Of a stretch of DNA of 64,000 bases, positions 1 through 8,915 are shown one piece after another. The translations under genes were made by a program, and so were the position numbers. The notes beneath the pieces were generated by a model. The model had not been told where the DNA came from and did no database searches. It saw only the letters and a list, made by a program, of their open reading frames with translations. Position 1 is the stretch's first letter, and every line of letters begins with the position of its first letter. The stretch covers positions 2,840,445 through 2,904,444 of the forward strand of contig JAVRFU010003718.1 of the NCBI GenBank assembly GCA_032717465.1, given 5' to 3'. The stretch is from Coenobita brevimanus. Taxonomy: Eukaryota > Arthropoda > Malacostraca > Decapoda > Coenobitidae.

Positions 1-655
1 ATCTGGGATGACTTAATACATGTAGTAAGTGGTATGGGGGATGATGAAATTGTGGTTTTGGGAGGGGACTTAAATGGTCATGTAGGTGACGCAGCTCAAG
101 GATATGAAGGAGTACATGGTGGATGTGCATATGGTACAAGAAATGAGGAAGGGAAACGGATACTTGAGTTTGGGGAGACAATAAACATGATTATGTGCAA
201 CACAGATTTAAGGAAAAGAGAATGTAGGTTGGTTACATACCAGTCTGGGGAGAATAGCAGCCAGATAAGAGTATTTCATGGTATGAAGGCTGATAGGAGG
301 TTAGTCAGTGATGTTAAAGTTATAGGGAGCGAGGAGTGTGTGCGGCAACAAAACCTATTTATATATATCATGGTGCTGATGGAGAGGGTAATAAAAAAGA
401 GGACCTATGCACCTAGGAGGAAAATACTGAAGTTGAAAAACCAAAGAGTATGGGATGCCCTGTACAGTGAGATGAGGTGAGTGGTGGCTGAACAGGGAGA
501 CAATAACATAAGTGTTAATGAACAGTACATAGCCCTCACGAGCAACCTCTTGAGAGTTGCAGATTCAGTATGCAGTTGGACAAGAGGCCCACCAAGAAAT
601 AAACTTGGTGGTGGGATAAGGTTGCAGAAGCTGCAGTTAAGGAGAAAAGAAGGGT
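1..655 (+). mobile_element. RTE-like LINE endonuclease and linker fragment (S1)
   Basis: One reading frame from base 1 gives IWDDLIHVVSGMGDDE, then GGDLNGHVG, GYEGVHGG and YGTRNEEGKRILEF. These are typical of the APE-type endonuclease of RTE LINEs, which nicks target DNA for reverse transcription. After a TGA at 478-480 the same frame continues into the linker (VAEQGDNN, TRGPPRNK, RRKEGFS). The start lies outside the window, and antisense CR1 sequence cuts it off at about 655. Leu is kept at the codon near 433, where the other three copies have TAG. It is a dead fragment; family assignment is by motif recognition. Confidence 0.8.
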
Positions 656-2025
656 TCTCTGTACGACAGATCTGCCAGACTGGGGACCATTTTGGGTGCA
701 GTTCTCTGTCTTCTCTCAATCTTGTTTATGTCTTTCTTTTTGTGTTGGGACCACACTACTGCTGCATATTGCTACCTGGGGTGAATCATGGCAACTATCA
801 ATTTTTTCATCATCTCCTCATCCATATAATGAGAAGCTACTCTTATATTAGTCATGAGTTTATACGTCTCTCTAACTGTCTTGTTAATGTGTTTTTCAGG
901 TGACAAACTGTCCTGGACCAGCACACCCAAATCTTTCTCTTCTCTCGTTTCTGGTATTGGTTCATTACCCATCAAATAATTCAATGATGGCCTCTTGGAA
1001 CTTTTACCCTTTTCCAATATTTTACATTCCTTTGCATTAAATTTCATTTCCCACATCCGGCTCCAGTCGTGTATCCTATCCAGATCATCCTGCAGCATTT
1101 TAAAATCCTCCTCAACCTCTACCTTCCTGGAGATCTTTGCGTCATCAGCAAACAGACTTGCATAACTGTTCACTCCATCTACCATATCATTTACATAAAT
1201 CAGGAACATTACTGGGGTCAACACCGAGCGCTGGGACTCCACTTGTTACTTCCCTCCATCCAGACATCGTATCCTTTATTACTGTCCTCATTTGTTTGTC
1301 TCTCAAAAAGTTTTTCATCCATTCCAGGAGGTTCTCCTTCAACCCTCCTATATGCTTTAGTTTCCACATTAGTCTCTTATGGGGTACCTTGTCGAAGGCC
1401 TTCTCCAAATCTAATTACTGTACACACAATCCACCCAACCATCTGTCTCCAGAAGCACGTCAATCACTCTTGAGTAAAAGCTCAACAAGTTGGAAATACA
1501 TGACCTTCCACTTCTAAATCCAAACTGACTGTCAGCCAAAATATTCATTTCTTCCAGATATTTTATCCATCTGTCTTTCAGAATTCTTTCGCGCAATTTT
1601 GCGACCATGCTGATTAGGGACACTGGTCTATAATTTAGGGGTTCTTCCCTGTTTCCTCTGTTATAAATTGGTACCACATGTCCCCTCTTCTATTCATGAG
1701 GCACTTTTGCCACCTTCAGAGAACACACAATTCAACTGTGAATCTTATCCCCCAGTTGCTCTCTGAATTCCTTCAGTACCCAATTAGAGATTCCATCAGG
1801 ACTTGGGGCTTTCCTTACATCTTGAGTTTCCAGTAATTTATACACTTCCTATACTTCCACTCTTATGTCTTTTATCACTACATTTGTAGCACTCCCTCCC
1901 CTTCCACAAACTCCTTTTCACTAATGAAAACTGATTGGAAACATTTGTTCATTATTCCTGCTTGCATTGCCGCATCTTTATAGATCTCTCCTTCTACTTT
2001 CAGTTTAGTAATTCCTACCACCAGC
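656..2025 (-). mobile_element. CR1-like LINE reverse transcriptase fragment, copy C (S1)
   Basis: Read on the minus strand from about 2020 down: an RT N-terminal part (GNREEPLNYRPVSLISMVAK), then GFRSGRSCISNLLSFYSRVI, EKAFDKVPHKRLMWKL, FLIYVNDMVDG, the catalytic FADDAK (bases about 1133-1160), EEKDLGVLVQDSLSPEKHIN, and the C-terminal MDEEMMKKLIVAMIHPR. This order matches CR1-type RTs. The endonuclease and the 3' end are missing. A two-base deletion at the PQGS motif near 1230 breaks the frame. The same lesion is present in copy A but not in copy B, so C and A share a lineage. Confidence 0.85.
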
Positions 2026-2508
2026 AGTACAATGCTTTCGATACCAAATCAACGTGGAGCGGTCGACATCAGCAAACTTGGGAGTAAACATCACTTTCCT
2101 CTTCACGTTGCGTTTGCTTCTCGACGAGAAGTCAGCCGTGTACTGCATGAGTTTGTCTCGGGATCTCTTAATATCAAACAAAGTAGATCGGGCCAGGCTG
2201 AACTCGCAGAGGATGCGGGAAGAAGACCACCCTGCATCTACTTTCTCCAATATCTCCTGCTTTTTCTCCAGAGTCGACACCATTCTCTTCCTCTTCTCAG
2301 GCGGCGGGGCCATCATCACACACACGAAGGAGAGGTACGAGAGCAGCAGGAATGCCTGCAGCAGGTAAAGCATCACCACAAAAGCGAGCACGTGGGCAGG
2401 ATGACGACGAGTGCGCACTTGCGACAAGAGACAGGCGGAAAGTGGGGAGGATGCTGGGGCGCTCTAGCGGACGTCGGAGGAATGACGCGCCACAACAAAG
2501 CTGTCCCG
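2026..2508 (-). pseudogene. Tigger-type transposase N-terminal fragment, CENP-B-like HTH (S1)
   Basis: Minus-strand frame 2427-2005 holds MAPPPEKRKRMV, LEKKQEILEKVDAGWSSSRI, FSLARSTLFDIKRSRDKLM. This is the psq/CENP-B N-terminal helix-turn-helix layout of Tigger/jerky transposases: basic start, LxxKxEIL, then SxSTV-like and IKxxRDK motifs. Only the DNA-binding head remains. The frame runs straight into CR1 sequence at about 2025, so the DDE catalytic part is absent. The DNA upstream of the methionine (2430-2508) would be the element's 5' region. Confidence 0.7.
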
Positions 2509-2566
2509 CGCCCTGCATGCCAAGTTCAAATTACGGGCGGGAAATCTCCCCCCCCACCCAATCAGA
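2509..2566. other. S1-only segment replacing about 190 bases present in the other units
   Basis: Between CAAAGCTGTCCC and GACAGAAAAAGACC, S1 has about 58 bases containing GGGCGGGAAATCTC and a run of C. L1, S2 and L2 instead have a C run followed by about 140 bases containing GATCATGTCCGGTTAGTGG. The simplest reading is two different deletions anchored in a C-rich tract of a longer ancestor (inference). Confidence 0.6.
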
Positions 2567-2740
2567 GTTAGACAGAAAAAGACCTTGGACGAGGTTATTG
2601 AGTGTGACCTTGGGGTTAAGGATCTGAATAGGGAAGTTGCCTGAGATGAGCAGCATGGAAAGCTGCCATTAGGTGACCAAGGCTGACACATGCAAGCATA
2701 GTGGAGCCTTTAAAAACTAAACGAAAATGAAACTTTGCCT
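2567..2740 (+). mobile_element. RTE-like LINE C-terminus and 3' end (S1)
   Basis: The plus frame reads RQ(K/R)KTLDEVIECDLGV then KDLNREVA. This is the tail motif (RPRKTWxExxxxDLxxLN-like) at the C-terminus of RTE and related LINE polyproteins. It is followed by a short 3' region with AGCATGGAAAGCTGCC. Nothing links it directly to the endonuclease piece at 1-655. Confidence 0.6.
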
Positions 2741-3384
2741 TTTTGTAATGACAGTTTACCAAAAGTGATTCATTCAAAATATGCCTGATACTGGGTAGGG
2801 ATTTTTTACGTGTTGATCAGGTTAGAATTTTTTGCACGGTTGGTATTGTAGGCTTTCAAGGTTAGGTTTAGTGGCAGTCGTTGGTGGTTAAAATTATGGT
2901 GGGTATTTGGGGACAAAACCTGTCTGTTAGGTTAGGATGCACTGGTGCGTCCAGTCGCCGATATTGTGTGTAAACGCACTGCCTTGGGGCATTTTTAATA
3001 ACCTGTCTTAATATACAGTAGTTATCTTTATAGTATTGGGCTTCCAGAACCTACCTCCCTATTTTACCTGTAAATATATGTAATGTTTTAGGACGAACTT
3101 GATTCAGCACGATGTTCTGGATGACCTACCTAGTGTTGTATGTGGTCTGTACTATTTTGTTACTGATTTTCTGAAGCCATGTCTGATAAGGGAAAGAGCT
3201 GGATGATGATGGTGGTTTTAATGTAGTATATTATGCTTTTTGTAATTTTGTTATTGCCTGTGGACTGGGCTGGCTGTAAGGGGTGATGGGGAGGCCAGGC
3301 TTAATAAAACAAACTTTATTGAAGGTTATTTAAAGTTTGACATCATTATCATCGTCATCATCTAGATCTTTTTTCCCACCTAAA
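2741..3384. other. Conserved non-coding block N1 (S1)
   Basis: No credible open frame. It contains two TTAGG pairs (about 2866 and 2930), a purine-rich stretch and an AATAAA at about 3304 just before the (AAT)n tract. All four units carry it with only scattered base differences. It could be a LINE or SINE 3' region or an old host 3' UTR; its origin cannot be decided from the sequence alone. Confidence 0.5.
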
Positions 3385-3412
3385 AATAATAATAATAATA
3401 ATAATAATAATA
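3385..3412. repeat. (AAT)n microsatellite; empty pogo insertion site (S1)
   Basis: About nine AAT units. In L1 and L2 the equivalent tract is split by a 2-kb pogo-like transposon at a TA dinucleotide. S1 therefore shows the unoccupied target. Confidence 0.9.
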
Positions 3413-3833
3413 TGGACGGCACCCCCCTTCATGGGCAACCCTTTAGACTCCTTTCAGACCTGAGTACAGTATTGTACTGTACAGGGAAAATATCTAAGAC
3501 ATATGACTTAATGAAGTGAACCAAGATTATGGCTTTACTAAATCAACAAGGATATGATTTAACTAAACCAACAAGAACATGGCTGCTCACCCTAACTCAA
3601 GAGGACAACAAGCTTGATGGACTTAAGAAGGGGATCCAAGGCAGGGTGAGGCACCTAGTGTGCACCTCCTGCAGCACCCGACCCACCACCTTTCTCGCCA
3701 CACTCGTCACCACGACTTTCGACATTTTCACTAGCTAATGCACCCACTTTGTTCATAAACCCTTCAAAGTCTTTCTGACACCTCAGACATTGTATCATCC
3801 TCTTGATCTTCCCCAGGATATGGCTCTGTTGAA
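3413..3833 (-). mobile_element. Tigger-like 3' coding remnant, truncated by CR1 (S1)
   Basis: It matches the first half of the longer minus-strand remnant at 15621-16487 in L1. The minus frame contains the acidic tail FMNKVGALASENVESRGDE. At 3834 homology to L1 stops within ATGGCTCTGTTGAA and CR1 sequence begins. The junction makes a chimeric open frame (4034-3795) in which CR1 residues WEMKFN run into RAISWGRSRG. The plus-strand frame here (MALLNQQGYDL...) has no recognisable relatives and is probably chance. Confidence 0.5.
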
Positions 3834-4515
3834 TTTCATTTCCCACATCCGGCTCCATTCGTGTATCCTATCCAGATCTTCCTGCAGCATTTTGCAATCC
3901 TCTTCAACCTCTACCTTCCTCATGATCTTTGCATCATCAGCAAACAGACTTGCATAACTGTTCACTCCATCTACCTTATCAATTACATAAATCAGGAACA
4001 TTACTGGTGTCAACACCGAGCCCTGGGACTCCACTTGTTACTTCCCTCCATCCAGACATCGTATCCTTTATTACTGTCCTCATTTGTCTGTCTCTCACAA
4101 AGTCTTTCATCCATTCCAGGAGGTTCTCCTTCAACCCTCCTATATGCTTTAGTTTCCACATTAGTCTCTTATGGGGTACCTTGTCGAAGGCCTTCTGCAA
4201 ATCTAAATCCTGTACACACAATCCACCCAGCCATCTCTCTCCTGAAGCACATCAATCACTCTTGAGTAAAAGCTCAACAAGTTGGAAATACATGACCTTC
4301 CACTTCTAAATCCAAACTGACTGTCATCCAGAATATTCATCTGTTCCAGATATTTTATCCATCTGTCTTTCAGAATTCTTTCACACAATTTTGCGACCAT
4401 GCTGGTTAGGGACAGTGGTCAATAATTCAGGGGTTCTTCCCTGTTTCCTCCCATATAAATTGGTACCACATTTGCCCTCTTCCATTCCTGAGGCACTTTC
4501 CCCACTTCCAGAGAG
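3834..4515 (-). mobile_element. CR1-like LINE RT fragment, copy A, S-specific (S1)
   Basis: The minus strand from 4515 reads LEVGKVPQEWKRANVVPIY, NREEPLNY, AKLCERILKDRWIKYLEQMN, then AFDKVPHKRL and FADDAK, ending in WEMKFN at the 3834 junction. It covers the RT finger and palm only. It shares the two-base deletion at PQGS with copy C, so both come from one already damaged parent. It is absent from both L units. Confidence 0.8.
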
Positions 4516-4751
4516 TTAACAGTTACTCCCAGTCCTTCATTTATGGAACAGGTCAGCTGAGGAACTGTCTCCCTCTGTCTGTATTTCCTGCTTCCTATGA
4601 TCTCCACACTTTAAAATGCAGTGTGTCCATTCATCTCGAAATGATCAGATCTTGAATTTTGCTCTCTCGTATTTTGTTTTTCTCTTGTAAGGAACAACAA
4701 TTGCGGGCTTGTGGCCTTTGGTTCCTTCTTTCTGGAAAAAAAAAAAAAAAA
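4516..4751 (+). mobile_element. 3' end of a BS-like jockey-group LINE with poly(A) (S1)
   Basis: The end of an open frame (YSQSFIYGTGQLRNCLPLSV... LKCSVSIHLEM) is followed by a 3' UTR with CTCTTGTAAGGAACAACA and a 16-base poly(A) at 4736-4751. The coding part matches the C-terminus of the longer BS-like copy at 26707-27865. This S copy keeps the complete 3' UTR that the L copies lack. It is strongly 5'-truncated, as is usual for LINE insertions. Confidence 0.7.
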
Positions 4752-4884
4752 GTTGTCATCTTTATAAAGTGTAACCTCGGGATTAAAGGACTGAATAGGG
4801 AGACCGCCTTTAATCAAGTAGCATGGAGAATTGGAGCCTTCATAAACCATACAATACCATATGACAGTATTCAAGAAAAATATA
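4752..4884 (+). mobile_element. RTE-like LINE C-terminal tail fragment (S1)
   Basis: The frame reads CNLGIKGLNRETAFNQVAWR, a diverged form of the DLGVKGLNREVA tail also found at 2567-2740 and near 9600. It starts immediately after the poly(A), so the BS-like insertion probably landed inside this older LINE 3' region. Confidence 0.5.
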
Positions 4885-5575
4885 TAGGAAGGAGGACAGA
4901 ATTCTACTTTTTTTTTCTTGATTTCATGAAGGTCTTTAACGAATGACAGTGGGAATTGGAAAGCTCGGGATGGAGAACTGACTAGTTAGGGTGGTTATGG
5001 CAATGTATGAAGGTGCTCGCACTCAGGTGAAAGTGAACGGAGGTTTGGGTGATAAATGTTGTGTGAATGGTGGTGGGCATCAAGGGTCAGTTTCAACCCC
5101 ATTATTGTTCCATATGGTTCTTGAAGCTCTTATGAGACTTTAGAACTACACTCCCATGGGAGTTGTTTTATGCTAATGACAGTGTTGATGACAGAGAGAG
5201 ATAGGGTTGAAAGATGTAGGAAATACTGGGATAGAATGGTACTTGTGTGTTAGAGAGTAAGAGCGGATAAAGCTGAGGTGATGATATTTAGGGCAGGTGG
5301 TGGTACTGTCCAAGGAGGGCGAGTTTGTCCATATGCAATTTGCCACAAGATTGTGGGGAATAATTCCACCTTGGGCGTGTTTGTGATAAGTGGGTGCATA
5401 AGAGATACAGTATTATTAGAAGGTAGGATTCCAAAACAAAATACTGTAATGGTGATTTTGTGTGTTTGGTGTGGAGGGGAGAGTGTGGCAAGACAGAGAT
5501 GTAGGAAAGGATTAAGTTTGGTGGAGTGTGTCTTCAGTGTGTGGAGGAGTTTTGTTATTTGTGGGACATGATCTG
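4885..5575 (+). mobile_element. RTE-like LINE RT C-terminal half and zinc-binding tail (S1)
   Basis: Frames across 4900-5575 give FLDFMKVFNE (RT motif A region), LVRVVMAMYEGAR, VNGGLGD, GGGHQGSVSTPLLFHMVLEA (RT motif B), then FYANDS at 5166-5183, where the catalytic box should be YADD. The frame opened at 5278 carries CPYAICHKIVGNNSTLGVF, which resembles the Cys-rich CxxCxKxVGxNS tail of RTE proteins. Several stops and frame changes occur. The first catalytic Asp is Asn in all three copies. Confidence 0.75.
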
Positions 5576-5803
5576 CACTGGAAGTGGGGCTACCTCGGTA
5601 GGAGGGTAATAAGTGCTTTTATGCAGCATGTGTTAGGATTTTAATGCTGTATGGTAGTGTGAATTGGTCAGTAATGGAGGTGGATATTCATAGCTCAGTG
5701 TACAGAGTTTGACATTAGAATATGTTGATAATGAAGGATAGATAATAGAGCCCTAGTATTGTGTTGGAGCGACTTTAAGAAGAGAGAGCAACATTTGGAA
5801 ACT
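5576..5803. other. Unassigned inter-element segment (S1)
   Basis: No recognisable motif on either strand. Purine-rich plus-strand composition like the flanking LINE fragments suggests diverged LINE 3' sequence. Repeated at 28572 and 38735. Confidence 0.35.
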
Positions 5804-6160
5804 GCCTGTACTGTTGTTTGCAGATGATACTGTATTGTTAAGTGAGGACAAAGGGGAACTTCAAGGCTTGGTGAATGAGGTTCTAAGAGTGTGTAAGATA
5901 TGGAATCTAATGGTGAATGTAGGGAAGAGTTAAGTTATGGTCCTCGAGAGAAGTGAGGGATGCACAGTGATGTTGGATGATGAGGAAATGGAAAGTGTGA
6001 GTGCGTTTATGTACTTGGATAGTGTGATGAGTAAGGATTGAAGTTTGGAGGGTGAAGTGCTTGAAAATGTACAACAAGGAAGGAAGGTTGCTGATTTTTT
6101 GTAAACAGTGATAAGAAACAGTGAAGTGGGCATGGAATGACTGGCCTGGTGGGATCAGGA
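5804..6160 (+). mobile_element. LINE RT fragment with intact FADD box, probably GATA-tailed family (S1)
   Basis: The frame reads LLFADDTVLLSEDKGELQGL, then VNEVLRVCKIWNLMVNVGKS, KVMVLERSEG and the FxYLDSVMSKD strand, the normal order of RT motifs C, D and E. A TAA interrupts it in S1 at about 5933, where S2 and L1 read AAA (Lys). The spacing resembles the LINE whose endonuclease and RT start lie at 16587-18797, which would place this as its missing RT centre (inference). Confidence 0.65.
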
Positions 6161-6163
6161 TTG

Positions 6164-6183
6164 TATATATATATATATATATA
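6164..6183. repeat. (TA)n microsatellite (S1)
   Basis: Ten TA units. The matching tracts are about 10 bases in L1 (29149) and 19 in S2 (39322), so the length is unstable between units. Confidence 0.9.
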
Positions 6184-6424
6184 GTTTAGAGGAAGGCTGG
6201 GACCTGAATGTGTTAGTGATGTGAGAAGAAGGGGTCCATTGATGCCGGAGAGGATGGAGGGTTACAACTGAGTGGAAAGGGTGAGAGTTGTGAATGCTGA
6301 GGGTAAAGTTGTGAGAAACATTCCGTAAAAGAAATAGGTTGAGGTCATAGAGTCTGACCTAAGGAATTAGTGATTGAATAGAGAAGCAGCATGTGGGAAG
6401 GGATTAAACTTGTGATTTCTCTTG
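6184..6424 (+). mobile_element. LINE C-terminal tail and 3' region (S1)
   Basis: It contains RRRGPLMPERMEG, VVNAEGKVVRNIP and (S/F)DLRN..LNREAA, a weathered version of the LINE C-terminal sequence seen near 8160 and 9500. No tail repeat is visible. Confidence 0.45.
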
Positions 6425-6540
6425 AGTGTGTGGACCCCCTGGGGAAGGGGGGAAAGAATACTTCCCCAGTATCCCTGCTTGTCGTAAGAGGCGACTAAAA
6501 GGGGCCTTTTTGTCTCCAGTCTTTCTTTCTGTCCTGTCCT
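6425..6540 (+). mobile_element. LINE 5' leader with two conserved hairpins (S1)
   Basis: It starts TGTGGACCCCCTGGGG. Hairpin 1 pairs CTGGGGAA (6439-6446) with TTCCCCAG (6462-6469). Hairpin 2 pairs GTCGT with GCGAC around loop AAGAG (6481-6495). A diverged relative sits at the head of the deleted LINE at 16587, directly before an endonuclease frame, which marks this as that LINE family's 5' end. Antisense CR1 sequence cuts it off downstream. Confidence 0.65.
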
Positions 6541-7915
6541 CTTCTGTTTTCAATCACTATGCTCTTCTTGATACTTGTATTTACCTAATTGTGATATACA
6601 GGAAATGAGCTACGCTCGTGGGGTCCCGTCTCTGTTTCTCAATAAGTCAAATTTAGCTTTAAACGCGTTTAAGTTTTTAGACTGGACGATCTCTTTGTCC
6701 AGGTTATTCCATAGGTCTATACATCTATAAGGAAAACTATATTTCTTGATATCCTTGAAGCAGCTTGGCTTCCTGAGTTTCATGCCGTGTCCTCTTGTTA
6801 CTCTCTTATCCCATAAAAACAGATCTTCTTTGTCAATTTATCTACTCCCATCTTGGTCCTGAACACTGCAAGCATGTCGCCTCTCTTTCTCCTTTCTTCT
6901 GAGGAAGGCAAATCCAGCTTTTCCAGGCTCTCTCTGTACGACAGATCTGCCAGACTGGGGACCATCTTGGTTGCTGTTCTTTGTATTCTCTCAATCTTGT
7001 TTATGTCTTTCTTTTTGTGTTGGGACCACACTACTGCTGCATATTCCTACCTGGGGCGCATCATGGCCACTATCAGTTTTTTCATCATCTCCTCATCCAT
7101 ATAATGAAAAGCTACTCTTATATTAGGCAGGAGTTTATATGTCTCTCTAACTGTCTTGTTAATGTGTTTTTCAGGTGACAAACTGTCCTGGACCAGCACA
7201 CCCAAATCTTTCTCTTCTCTCGCTTTTGTGATTATTTCATTACTCATCAAATAATTCAATGATGGCCTCTTGGTACTTTTACCCATTTCCAATATTTTAC
7301 ATTTCTTTCCATTGACTTTCATTTCTCACATACGGCTCCATTCGTGTATCCTATCCAGGTCCTCCTGCAGCATTTTGCAATCTTCCTCAACCTCTACCTT
7401 CCTCATGATCTTTGCATCATCAGCAAACAGACTTGCATAACTGGTCACTCCATCTACCATATCATTTACATAAATCAGGAACATTACTGGTGCCAACACC
7501 GAGCCCTGTTGGACTCCACTTGTTACTTCCCTCCATCCAGTCATCTTATCTTTTATTACTGTCCTCATTTGTCTGTCTCTCAAAAAGTCTCTCATCTATT
7601 CTAGGAGGTTCCCCTTCAGACCTCCTATATGCTCTAGTTTCCACATTATTCCCTTATGGGGTACCTTCTCAAAGGCCTTCTCCAAATCTAAATACACACA
7701 ATCCACCCAACATTCTGTTTCCTGAAGCACGTCAATCGCTCGAGTAAAAACTCAACAAGTTGGAAACACATGACCTTCCACTTCTAAATCCAAACTGACT
7801 ATCAGCCAAAATATTCATCTCTTCAGATATTTTATCCATCTATCTTTCAGAATTCTTTCACACAATTTTGCGACCATGCTGGTTAGGGACACTGGCCTAT
7901 AATTCAGGGGTTCTT
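6541..7915 (-). mobile_element. CR1-like LINE 3' half, copy B (S1)
   Basis: The minus strand from 7915 covers MVAKLCERIL, GFRSGR, the AFEKVPHKGI region, GVQQGSVLAPVMFLIYVNDM, FADDAK, EEKDLGVLVQDSL, MDEEMMKKLIVAMMRPR, YAAVVWSQHKKKDINKIERI, ATKMVPSLADLSYRESL and on to the natural C-terminus. Near 6570-6605 it holds a 3' UTR read in reverse (AATTAGGTAAATAC). It is the only CR1 copy with the element's 3' end. S1 has a one-base deletion near 6838 that breaks the C-terminal frame; L1 and S2 are intact there. It lacks the PQGS deletion of copies A and C. Confidence 0.85.
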
Positions 7916-8158
7916 CTTCTGTAGAGAGGATGGAGGGCAAGAGACTGATGAGGTGAGTGGATGTGAATGAGGTGGAAGTGGGGAATGGGAGGGGGAGGCA
8001 AAGGATGAGATGGAGGGATGAAGTGGAGTTGGATATGAGAGAGGGGGGTGTGAGCTTGTAGCAGGGCAATGAAATGATGGGGGACATGGCGACATGGAGG
8101 CAATTTGTTTGTGGCCACCCTCTATGAGATTGAGGCATCTGGCAATAGAATTGATAGA
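7916..8158 (+). mobile_element. GATA-tailed LINE C-terminus and 3' end (S1)
   Basis: The frame reads RMRWRDEVELDMRERGVSL and MGDMATWRQFVCGHP. This is followed by GATTGAGGCATCTGGCAATAG and a short GATAGATA tail, the 3' signature that recurs at 18633-18797, 24624-24862 and 30896-31138. It is strongly 5'-truncated and abuts CR1 copy B at a sharp junction near GGGGTTCTTCTTCTG. Confidence 0.75.
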
Positions 8159-8330
8159 TAAAGAGGATGGATAATGATAGTTGGGTGAGGAGGGTGAGAG
8201 GTATGAACGTCAAGGGTAACGTTGTGAGGGGCACACCAAAAATAGTCAGGATGAGGGTGTAGATGTTGCTGTTAAGGAAAGAGGTATTTCTGGGAATGGA
8301 AAAGGTGGAGTCACAGAGATGAATAATTAG
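8159..8330 (+). mobile_element. Second LINE C-terminal tail fragment (S1)
   Basis: The frame MDNDSWVRRVRGMNVKGNVV then RGTPKIV resembles the basic RGRPKK-type tail of RTE-like LINEs. It follows directly after the GATA tail, as if the GATA-tailed LINE had inserted into an older relative. Confidence 0.45.
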
Positions 8331-8875
8331 CTGCCAAATGTAGTGCCAGGAAGGAGGTCCAAACGGAAACTCCTAGTCTCTGAGACTTTACTGTATAACC
8401 TAAATAGCGCTGAAAGAAAGAAAAATGGTGTTTAAGGTCTCAAATGAGGTGAAGAGGGAAAACAGGGATATCATAGGTGAGCAGTGTGTGAAGAATGATA
8501 AAGGAATGGTAGTGGTGGACAGTGATGATATTGAAAATGCCTCGAGAGAGCATTATAACCGGTTGCTGAATGACTGGACCAGGGTAGGTTTGGAGTCTGG
8601 AGATCCAGTGTTTGGTCCTTGGCCTTTGAATGATGCTGCTACTGTGAGCAGGACAATAGGCAGGATGCAGGTGGGGAAAGTGGCAGGTGTGTCTGGGTTG
8701 ACAACTGAAATGCTGAAGGCCTCAGTAGGTATAGGACTGGGTTGTTGACGATATTTACAATTATACTGTATATGAGTGTGTTGTCCCAGATGACTGGGTG
8801 AAGAATGTGACTGTAAGTGTGTACAAGGGGAAGGGTGCTGCCCTGGAAAGTGGAAATTATAGATTCATGAGAAAT

Positions 8876-8877
<2 letters not shown>
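8331..8877 (+). mobile_element. RTE-like LINE RT N-terminal half (S1)
   Basis: Frame 8425-8748 reads EVKRENRDIIGEQCVKND, then DDIENASREHYNRLLN and MQVGKVAGVSGLTTEMLKAS, the standard RTE lead-in to RT. After a stop and shift it continues PDDWVKNVTVSVYKGKGAAL then ESGNYRFM, the first RT motif. A poly(T) tract then interrupts the frame exactly where the next RT residues should follow. Confidence 0.75.

Positions 8878-8912
<35 letters not shown>
8878..8912. repeat. Poly(T) tract interrupting the RTE RT (S1)
   Basis: 35 T in S1, about 18 in L1 (31856-31873) and 28 in S2 (42039-42066). It is best explained as the poly(A) end of an element inserted on the minus strand. Confidence 0.8.

Positions 8913-8915
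<3 letters not shown>

Noticed and set aside
1069..1517. Plus-strand open frames of 126-134 residues repeated at every CR1 copy
   Set aside because: They are antisense shadows of the CR1 RT on the minus strand; only the minus frame shows RT motifs.
3460..3482. Palindrome TACAGTATTGTACTGTA as a Tigger terminus pair
   Set aside because: S2 has a broken version (TTGTTCTG) and no matching partner element surrounds it; most likely chance.
3337..3519. Open frame with poly-Asn as a small gene
   Set aside because: It arises from the (AAT)n tract and has no conserved residues outside it.
7815..8234. Minus-strand open frame rich in Leu, Pro, Ser and His
   Set aside because: It is the complement of a purine-rich LINE 3' end; its length follows from composition.
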